64,000 bases of DNA from Chondrus crispus (Eukaryota > Rhodophyta > Florideophyceae > Gigartinales > Gigartinaceae). The stretch spans positions 1 through 64,000 of the forward strand of contig NW_005179279.1 in assembly GCF_000350225.1 (NCBI RefSeq). The letters run 5' to 3'. The translations under genes were made by a program, and so were the position numbers. Positions within the stretch are counted from its first letter, which is position 1, and each line of letters starts with the position of its first letter. Positions 56,294 to 64,000 of this stretch are shown one piece after another. The notes beneath the pieces were generated by a model. It was not told the origin of the DNA. It made no database searches and saw only the letters and a list, made by a program, of their open reading frames with translations.

Positions 56294-57973
56294 TTAAATT
56301 CCACGACAGTCAGTTGCACAGCTGTTGCGCTTATGATGAATCAGAACAGCGTTACTCTCAAAAATCGCTCCACAGGCTTCACAGGAAGGATTGCCTACTT
56401 CTTGCCCATGCTCTGTTCTCATATGCTTCGCAAAGAGGTATTTTCGGGAATAGGAAACCTTGCAACCTCGGCATTCAAACTTTCCAATGTTCTCGTGCCT
56501 TGCAAACTCATGTCGTTCTCTCTCCTGGCGCACACAAAATTTCATGTCACATGCACGGCACTGAAACGGCTTGATCTTTTGGTGCACTCGCAATACGTGC
56601 CGGCGTAGCTTATGCTGATCGGCAACGGTGACGTTGCACTGGTTGCAGGCGACGCGTAATTTGTCCTTCCCAATGGCCCTGGCGATTTGCAACTCGGCCT
56701 GAGTTCGTCTCACAGCTCGATGCAGGCGTTGAGGCCTAGTGATCTGATCATCATCAGACTGCATAAATGTATCATTAACGCTAGAAGATCCATTCGGCAA
56801 AACCAATCCATTGAAAATGTTCTCAATGTCAGGCTTCACTATCGGTCGTTGGGTCTGTAGTGGCACGCCTTGTGCCCACTTGATGCAAGGCTTAGGAAGG
56901 CCATGCACGGCTAGTGGCTGGCGTTCTGGAGTAGTGATTTGATCATCATCAGACTGCAAAGATGAAGTATTAACGCCAGAAGATCCATTCGGCGAAACCA
57001 ATCCATTGGAAATGTTCTCAATGTCAGGCTTCACTGTGGGTCGTTGGGTCTGTAGTGGCACGCCTTGAGCCCACTTGACGTTAGGCTTAGGAAGGATACG
57101 CACGGCTCGACGCTGGCGTTGTGGAGTAGTGATTTGATCACCATCAGACTGCAAAGATGGATTATTAACATCAGAAGATCCATTCGGCAAAACCCATCCA
57201 TTCACAGTATTCCCAATGTCAGGCTTCACTGTGGGTCGGTGGGTCTGTAGTGGCACGCCTTGAGCCCACTTGACGCGAGGCTTAGGCTTAGGAAGGCCAT
57301 GCACGGCTTGTGGCTGGCGTTGTGGAGTAGTGATTTGATCACCATCAGACTTCAAAGATGGATTATTAACGTCAGAAGATCCATTCGGCAAAACCCATCC
57401 ATTCACAATATTCTCAATGTCAGGCTTCACTGTGGGTCGGTGGGTCTGTAGTGGCACGCCTTGAGCCCACTTGACGCGAGGCTTAGGCTTAGGAAGGCCA
57501 TGCACGGCTTGTGGCTGGCGTTGTGAAGTAGTGATTTGATCACCATCAGACTTCAAAGATGGATTATTAACGTCAGAAGATCCATTCGGCAAAACCCATC
57601 CATTCACAATATTCTCAATGTCAGGCTTCACTGTGGGTCGGTGGGTCTGTAGTGGCACGCCTTGAGCCCACTTGACGCGAGGCTTAGGCTTAGGAAGGCC
57701 ATGCACGGCTTGTGGCTGGCGTTGTGAAGTAGTGATTTGATCACCATCAGACTGCAAAGATGGATTATTAACGTCAGAAGATCCATTCGGCAGAACCCAT
57801 CCATTCACAATATTCTCAATGTCAGGCTTCACTGTGGGTCGGTGGGTCTGTATTGGGACGACTTGAGCACACTCGATGCGATTCTTAGGAAGGCTATGTG
57901 CATTGCCAGCGCGGATAAGAAAGCGATTGAAGGCATTCCGGTGAAGAACACCATCACCGAAGATGAAATCCAT
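56294..57973 (-). CDS. Repeat-containing C2H2 zinc-finger protein
   Basis: 559 residues from ATG 57973 to TAA 56294; the frame is open further upstream to about 58108 but without an ATG, and 57973 is the first ATG in any frame after a TATA-like box at 58169-58176. Residues about 33-430 are six tandem repeats of 64-67 residues, each starting 'WAQGVPLQT.RP.VKPDI' and ending '...LPKP..(R)VK'. Then four fingers: 443-464, 472-493 and 501-522 (C-x2-C-x12-H-x4-H) and 531-552 (C-x2-C-x12-H-x4-C). Four close-set fingers suggest sequence-specific DNA binding in the nucleus; the repeats look disordered and Pro/Asn/Ser-rich. Function unknown. It sits in the core between the long inverted arms and appears undamaged. 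Confidence 0.75.
   Translation of the reverse strand: MDFIFGDGVLHRNAFNRFLIRAGNAHSLPKNRIECAQVVPIQTHRPTVKPDIENIVNGWVLPNGSSDVNNPSLQSDGDQITTSQRQPQAVHGLPKPKPRVKWAQGVPLQTHRPTVKPDIENIVNGWVLPNGSSDVNNPSLKSDGDQITTSQRQPQAVHGLPKPKPRVKWAQGVPLQTHRPTVKPDIENIVNGWVLPNGSSDVNNPSLKSDGDQITTPQRQPQAVHGLPKPKPRVKWAQGVPLQTHRPTVKPDIGNTVNGWVLPNGSSDVNNPSLQSDGDQITTPQRQRRAVRILPKPNVKWAQGVPLQTQRPTVKPDIENISNGLVSPNGSSGVNTSSLQSDDDQITTPERQPLAVHGLPKPCIKWAQGVPLQTQRPIVKPDIENIFNGLVLPNGSSSVNDTFMQSDDDQITRPQRLHRAVRRTQAELQIARAIGKDKLRVACNQCNVTVADQHKLRRHVLRVHQKIKPFQCRACDMKFCVRQERERHEFARHENIGKFECRGCKVSYSRKYLFAKHMRTEHGQEVGNPSCEACGAIFESNAVLIHHKRNSCATDCRGI
56740..57880 (-). repeat. Six tandem 195-201-bp coding repeats
   Basis: Direct repeats inside the zinc-finger gene. 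Units near 57290-57880 are almost identical, while those at 56740-57100 have diverged, so expansion is most recent at the N-terminal side. Period stays a multiple of three. Confidence 0.9.
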
Positions 57974-58168
57974 ATGATAAGAACGAGAAGCGAGAACAAT
58001 GCGAAGATGGCGTGTTGAAGGGTAGCAACGAGAGCCTGGATGCAATCTTACGACGAGTTGTGATCGCGCTAAAGATTCAAGGGTTCTTTTGTCCTCTTGT
58101 GAGCCCAAGTTTTGTTCAGTCTTGGGGAATGATGGGATGGCCTGGCAGGCCTCTAAGGCTCGGGGATC

Positions 58169-58180
58169 TATTTATAAAAG
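58169..58180. promoter_or_regulatory. TATA-like box between two divergent frames
   Basis: TATTTATAAAAG: TATAAATA on the minus strand, about 195 bp upstream of the zinc-finger ATG, and TATAAAAG on the plus strand, about 40 bp upstream of the frame at 58220. No ATG occurs on the minus strand between this box and 57973, which supports 57973 as the start. Confidence 0.45.
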
Positions 58181-58219
58181 GACGGCATCCGTTCGGGAAG
58201 CTAGAAAAACAATGATTCA

Positions 58220-58552
58220 ATGGAGATTCAAAGAGGTCAGCCGAAAGTTAATCTGGCGAGCCAAGAGAAGCCGTACAAGCCTTTCGGCGGTACGTGCCAA
58301 GAAATGGAACGGTACTGGGTGCCCAAGACGGCATTTGGACTATTTGAATCGCCGGGGATCTTGCCTAGGAAATTGAAAATCGAACAGCTCGATGAAAGCC
58401 AAATAGTGGCTTACAAGGACAATGTAAATATTAGAATATGTGAATTCAATACTCTGTTGTGTTACTCAACGGAAGATTGGTTGGGTAGAAAAAGGGAAAT
58501 TGTACCTCTCACTGTAGAGGAGATCAGAGGCGGAGGTGCCCAGGTTTCTTAG
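58220..58552 (+). CDS. Hypothetical 110-residue protein
   Basis: ATG 58220 to TAG-type stop at 58550-58552. No family recognised and no obvious signal peptide or membrane segment; composition is ordinary and mixed, with 'ERYWVPKTAFGLFESPG' in the middle. It diverges from the zinc-finger gene and shares the TATA-like box with it. A shorter overlapping frame begins at 58212, so translation of this one is uncertain. Confidence 0.3.
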   Translation: MEIQRGQPKVNLASQEKPYKPFGGTCQEMERYWVPKTAFGLFESPGILPRKLKIEQLDESQIVAYKDNVNIRICEFNTLLCYSTEDWLGRKREIVPLTVEEIRGGGAQVS

Positions 58553-61433
58553 GATAACGCTTGTACAACCTATTTTAGTTGAAAAGCATGATTAAGAAAT
58601 GATTTCTAAGTTGAGTTCGAGACGCGAATGGCAACGGCGTAGGTTGGGAATGCCACATAGATTAAATTAACTGATGCTGTCTTGGTGATAGTGCGATATT
58701 GTCGGTCGCACTATTTGTTGTGGGTAGTCCTCTGAGTAAAAAGATGGCATCATGCTTCCGATTTCCATAGTCACAGCCATTTTAATGTATCAATCAAACG
58801 GGCTATTTTATTCAGTCCTGGATCCTCTCCTTGACTTGCTTTGTCAAAATAAAACATTAAAGAGTTCCAGAAGACGATGAGGTGGGACAGAATTTACATC
58901 TCCCAGGAAATAGAACTCACATCAGCGGAGCTGTATTGATCATGCGATGATGTTGTCCACAATTTATAGTGCATTCTAGCTACGATCTGACCAGATAGGG
59001 TTCAGCTAAGATGCAGTACAGTATACTTCACTTGAGCATGCGCCGGACTGTACAGAACAAGCAAAAGACCGTTCCTAAATTTACTGTTTCATATTCAACC
59101 TGAAGCACATGTTTTTCACTTCTGTACAGTACTTACAGTAAGGGTAGAATGCTGAAGAACATGCGGTAGAATGCTGAAGAACATGCGTGGCAGCCCTATG
59201 GCCTCTCAATATACAGCACTCGGGTATGTACTGTATTTCGGGGAACTTCAATCACCAATCTCAAGAACAACAAAAATACATCTTTTGGTGCAGTATTTCT
59301 CCCCACGTTCTTACGTGACACGTCAGACTCATCCAAACTGATCTATTGGACATGCGTGTCGTGCCGTTGCTGACTGCACTCAACGCGTCCTCTCTTGCCC
59401 TTCGGGTGGTTTTGTTTTTAACCGCTCACTGCGAGGTGCCACAGACACCCCGACAGGAACATTTCACGGGTGGGCCCACTTGTAGACCAAATATGTTGCG
59501 TAGCATGTTTGCCGGCTTCAAGCCGGATCGGATACAGTCCATCCTACCTCTTGCAGTCACGCAGCGCCCCCCACGACGATGCCAATAATTGTTACGAAAA
59601 AGAGTCCAGGTCCCTCACTCGGTCCGGTGGAAGGATTAGTGCTCTTCATTCCTTTCCGCAGTTTCCTTCAGTATCCAGGGCGACGCTTCTCTTTCCGACG
59701 TTCCCGCAAAGTGCTGCACGACAATGCTGCTAAGCCAGGCAGAGCCACATGACTAAGTCACTCATGCATGCCCCAGCCATTGACGCAGTCCACTAACACC
59801 GCTTCGATCCCCTTCGTATCTCTTCGACCCTCATTCAACTCTAAAGTCAAGTTGTCGTCCCCGATCTACACTATGCACAATCAGTCGTTCAAGGAGAACT
59901 CGTGACACGAACATGAAAGGGTTGGTGTCCGGTCCTCCGTGGTGGATATTGGATAGAGTGGAACGGTAGCTGTGCTGAAGTTTTTGTGAGTAGTGCAGAC
60001 ATGTGGTGGTATGGTGGGCGGGATAGGCGACGGTGGAAGGGTGTGAGCTATCCTTGGCTCGCATGTGCGTGGAGAGGGGCCAGGGGGCATCGACGGCACC
60101 GTTCCAGTTATCGATATATTTATGATGTATATAAAGACGATTGTTACAATGCTCGACCCTACAATGGCGACGAAAAGGCTGGCCTATTGCTTTCTATTCG
60201 ACGATTCTGAGGTATTGTACTCGACAAACAGATCGTTTGAGTGCATCGCTGAGTGCCAAGCGTGACCCTCAAATTTTTCCAACTTTCACGCACGCTTGCA
60301 TCGATCCCTTTCATGTTGCTGTCAAAACTTCATAACGCACGACTGGAATGGTGATGGCCGTGACTTTTTCGTGGATATGGAAGAAATTTGATAAGGCTTA
60401 CATATATCGGAACAGTGTGATTGCAGCCATTGCAGAATAAGAATATTTCTTTGTGCTGACAGCAGTTGCCGGTTTAGTGCAGTTGAAGCGTTTGGCTAAT
60501 TCGATTTAGGGTCGGGGAGGAACCTCCGAAACATAAGCTCGAATAGAAGATTGGAAACAGTGTTTTCTTGGAGAATGCGGTCTCTGAACATGTGTTTCAT
60601 CGCAAGGGTATTTGACTTGATCAGGAAAGAGTAGGGAAGCGATGAAGGGTATTTGGGACCGTACGAAATGGCTCCCGCTCTACTAGCTTTCGGCTCATAG
60701 ACCATGCCCTTCATGTCTCTCTTCTCTGAACTTACCAGACTCATACGTTGACTTTAGAGGATATATTTGGAGACATAAAATAGACCAGCACGCTCGTTAC
60801 AGATTTTCTGTGCGGTTGGGCAATTTATGTGGGCTTTCCCGGACTCATACCTTCAAGATTATTTTGACAATCAGCGCGAACCTCGTCACCACTTTTTGTG
60901 TGTACACTACAGGGACAGGCCGTTCCCATGCCGGGTGCGATATTAATATTGCAAGCGCCATGAGGGAGACAGAAACGAGATTAACGAAAGAAGTTGCTGT
61001 TGCCATGAGTGTCAAAGAATGTTTTCTCCTTACAGTATTCACCAGTCTATGTAAAAGAGCAGAACTTTTAAGTTCATCGTGGATAGTACAGAACGTGAAG
61101 TTTGATAGATATGGGAACATGCTGTCAGGGAGCTCAGAATCGCATCTAAAAAAGCCAAGCGAGAGTTAGGCACACATACGCAACTGGTCTTGTCGCTCTA
61201 CCGACAATAGAGCAGTCCTGAGTCCAATAGAAACGCTCGTTGATGTGAAGCGGACACACTTCTGCTAAAAGAACAACTATGCGGAAGCGGGATGCGTGAG
61301 CCTATTTCCAGGCCCTCACGCGAAGGTGACACATGCGGACCACAGGAAAAAGCACGAATATCTGGCTATGGAGAGACCAACATGGGTGACTACACACAAC
61401 GACACATGTATTACCGTAGGGGGCATGCCGACA
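58553..61433. other. Non-coding stretch in the inverted-repeat core, right
   Basis: No gene supported. A 22-bp direct repeat, GCGGTAGAATGCTGAAGAAC-like, occurs twice near 59145-59185. The remainder shows nothing I can name. Confidence 0.45.
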
Positions 61434-62793
61434 ACACCTGAACTGCGACGCACAGTTGACTCTCCTTCGCTACAGCTACCGCAATCCCCTACCAACCAGG
61501 AGCACACCTTGTCCTCCTGAGCGTGCGCCTTAAGGGCAGTGTCGCAACAGGTATTCCATCTCAGACCACGTGCGCGGGTAGCCTCGCGAGCCTCAAAAGT
61601 GGCATATCGGGATTCTTGTGGATGTTCTTTGGTAGCTTGGGCTGCGCAGAACAATGGACAAAAAGTGTTGCTGGAATGGGAGCTCAAGCTACTCCGGCTG
61701 TCAAACGCAATGTGGTAGGTTGCTAAACTCCTCCGCGAGGGGCGAGGCAGGAAGTAGGCATTGCTCCATGGAATAAGGATAAGGACCGATCAGCGCGCGT
61801 GTATGCATGCCGGACGGAAGCCAATAGGGGATGGACTCACGGGTGACAGGCAATGTTGCGTCCAGCGCATCACTATGGAGGACTTCTTCAGATGAACTAT
61901 GCAGATCACCAAGCACGTGCAATGCTACCGTGACCGGCTGGTCCCGATTCTTGGTCAACACTTCGGAATCGTGCAATCGTGCTGCTTGTACTGTCTTGTC
62001 GCATCTCCAGGGTTGACGTAAAGGGCAGGGGCGCGATTGGAATGGCGAAGGCATTCTTTCTCACTTGCACCAACTCGCACCCAAAGACCTGTACGAGATG
62101 TGCAGGCGTTTCAATGATATTTAAATTGGAAGTACAGACTTTCACAAAGCGCGAAGCAGCCTACCACGAAGAAGACCTGAACAGAAATCCTCAAGAAAAC
62201 GACGCTCTAAGAGAGCTAAAGTAAGGGCCCATTCTGTTTGCCGAGCCACGATGGCTAAACTGCAATGTTCGTGCGAGCGTGTCAGGCACGAGATGGGTTT
62301 TGGTCGAAGAACCTGAGTGAATATGTAGCGCAACCCTGTTCGCCTTCGGGGTGCCACAAAGCTGAGTGAGTTCTCTCAGAACGGTACGCCCTTCCCCCTG
62401 CTGCCTCTCAATTTTACGGGATGCTTCACTCTGAACTAGAACTGTGCTTGGTTGGGAAACCAGTGCAGTCGCCACCTGCCTTCGCTCATTGTCAGAGGTA
62501 AGCCTACCCACGGTGCCGAAGCTACGCCTTCCCAAACCTGCTATCAGCGGGCTTGGGGTTGTGGCAAAGAGCTGCGAAACCCTTCTTACGCTTCCGTGCA
62601 GCGGCAACGGCAACGGCAGTGTCGAACGACGGCGATCTCATTCATGTGTTGTGTACACGTGTGCGTGATGTTAGATCCCTCTGCCAGGCACCCGCCTCAC
62701 TGCTCAGCAGATCTTGGTCCACAGATCTTGGTTCATTACTGTTATCATACGCTTTGAGAAATGCCCACCTGTCCTTGGCCATCTTCTTTATCC
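61434..62793 (-). repeat. Right arm of the 1360-bp inverted repeat
   Basis: Reverse-complement partner of 53348-54707. Its copy of the 140-codon frame is at 62191-62613 (minus strand). Core between the arms is 6726 bp. Confidence 0.95.
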
Positions 62794-62811
62794 CTGTGCT
62801 CCGGTTTGTGA

Positions 62812-63050
62812 CGATTTAGGGCTTCACAAAAAGTGAGACGATTTGTGTGACGATTTGTGAGAGTTTTGCTCTTTTCGCCGCCGTCATCTCATTCGTCTCA
62901 CTCCATCTTCTCATTCGTCACACATGGTTTGTGAATATTTGATGAATTGTAGCACTTTTTGAGAACGTTTTGTGATCATCACAAAAATCGTCTCAAACAT
63001 CACATATTTTCGTGAATCTTTTGTGATGGTTTTGTGAGGTACAGTTGTGA
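62812..63050. repeat. Cluster of TGTGA/TCACA motifs
   Basis: GTGAGACGATTTGTG, GTGACGATTTGTGA, TCACAAAAATCGTCTCA and several TTTTGTGA/TCACAAAA copies occur within 240 bp. GAGACGATTT near the left edge and AATCGTCTC near 62980 are inverted to each other, which suggests a small foldback or MITE-like element; borders are unclear. Confidence 0.5.
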
Positions 63051-63285
63051 AGAGTCGGGTACTGAAATAATAATCACATGATTTGATTGGATATGTGCGT
63101 CTGGCACACAGTGGAAACACGCGCGCATGACTCCACAGAACACATCGCATGTACGCCTATACGACGATATATAGAGTAGAAGTGACACCCAGTGAGCAGA
63201 ATGCAGAAGCAGACAGTGAGAGCAGGGGACGAGCGAAAGGGTGAGAGGACAATAACGTGGGCAAAAGGAAGGAATTCTCAATCGG

Positions 63286-63582
63286 ATGCACGGGAAGACG
63301 AACAGACGGATGGGTAAAGAACCAAGGGAAGAAGCCGATTCGTGCGACATGGAAAGAGATGGCAAGTGCATGCCGCTGCACCGAAAGGATGAGTGTAACG
63401 GAATGGGGGCTGGACCCACGAAGAAGGAAGTGGTATCACCACTGACAGAGGCGAATTCGGAGGATGAATCGAAGGATCAATGCGTACGTATGATGTACAT
63501 AGCATGGACGAATGCAAGGAAAAGGCAGCTGAAAGACCCGCAAAAAGGGAAACGAGCGAAGAGGAAACGATGGATCCCGTAG
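63286..63582 (+). other. Unrecognised small open frame
   Basis: 98 codons from ATG 63286, Lys/Arg-rich at the end ('KGKRAKRKRWIP'). No family recognised. The rest of 63051-64000 shows no other supported feature. Confidence 0.25.
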
Positions 63583-64000
63583 CTAGAAGGGTACGGCATG
63601 AGTACTTATAGACGGGAGGTAGCTGAGTTAGCAAAGAAAAAGAGGGAGCATCGATCGACGCCAGCACATGCTGATTACATTTGCCGAACCCGTATCCACA
63701 GTGTAGTCCGAAGGAATCAACCAATCAGCGATATCGTCATGAACAACGATTTTACCACAGTTATGGGCCCAGATGGTTCCTCATCGGCTCACTCAGGGGG
63801 TTTGACGCATGGACATCACCCACCGATGTTCGCAACTAACAAAACTTCCAAGTCATGGTACAGGGATGCGCTACGCCGTTGGATTCAAATGCTTATTGTA
63901 TTTGCAGAAGTTGATACGAAGTCAAAGGCGATGCTCAGGGGTGCCGGTCACCTCATTTATAGATACTGCGATGACTATGCTCAACAAATGATACAGAGTG

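Noticed and set aside
56740..57880. Regular spaced repeats resembling an array such as CRISPR or a satellite
   Set aside because: The units are 195-201 bp, contiguous, in frame and translate into a conserved peptide inside one open frame; there are no spacers.
53348..62793. Arms as the terminal inverted repeats of a classical cut-and-paste transposon
   Set aside because: No target duplication at the borders and no recognisable transposase in arms or core; kept only as an open possibility.

Overview
The window is eukaryotic and is mostly a nest of mobile DNA with very little ordinary gene content. All large coding regions in the left 45 kb are Ty3/gypsy LTR retrotransposons of the chromovirus type (gag, then aspartic protease, reverse transcriptase, RNase H, integrase and a C-terminal chromodomain). 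They are followed by a decayed Helitron, a pogo/Tigger-type DNA element and a right-hand part that may be host DNA. No bacterial-style operons, tRNA or rRNA genes were seen. A fungus or a red alga would fit (chromoviruses, Helitron and pogo elements, apparently intron-poor coding), but the sequence alone does not decide it.

Layout: (1) 1-3676, non-coding, probably the 3' extension of element A. (2) 3677-12867, element A, minus strand, family 'ACTACA'. Its leader is split by a solo LTR of the second family (10511-11529, 5-bp target duplication ATCAG). (3) 12934-24401, element B, plus strand, same family as A. The A and B 5' LTRs lie head to head about 67 bp apart and form a large inverted repeat. 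(4) 24402-29784, element D, plus strand, second family. It is 5'-truncated at the point where it meets an LTR end of the A/B family. (5) 29785-30591 plus 41789-44818, element E, minus strand. It was split by insertion of (6) element C, 30592-41788, minus strand, a structurally complete copy: two 701-bp LTRs, primer-binding region, gag, pol, chromodomain, polypurine tract and target duplication ACGGA. (7) 45952-50876, Helitron (zinc-finger/basic N-terminus, HUH Rep, Pif1-like helicase) with several stops and frameshifts. (8) 50985-51650, a coiled-coil reading frame on the minus strand with one amber codon. (9) 51895-52647, a pogo/Tigger-like element with TA target duplication that keeps only a CENP-B-type helix-turn-helix. 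(10) 52769-52868, assembly gap. (11) 53348-62793, two 1360-bp near-identical inverted arms around a 6.7-kb core. The core carries the one clearly intact gene of the window, a repeat-rich four-finger C2H2 protein (56294-57973, minus strand) with a TATA-like promoter. (12) 62794-64000, a cluster of short TGTGA/TCACA repeats and an unrecognised small frame.

Order of events visible in the nesting: E is older than C and older than the D LTR; A is older than the solo LTR in its leader. Every retroelement copy is disabled by at least one stop or frameshift, although C is close to intact. The most unusual signals are: an atypical Asp-Thr-Cys protease motif shared by C and E; a long 3' extension bracketed by two copies of a stem-loop plus G-tract module; LTR hairpins whose stems are kept in different LTR subgroups; disabling mutations shared between separate copies; a 27-bp-arm palindrome inside Helitron coding sequence; and the 1360-bp inverted arms around the zinc-finger gene.
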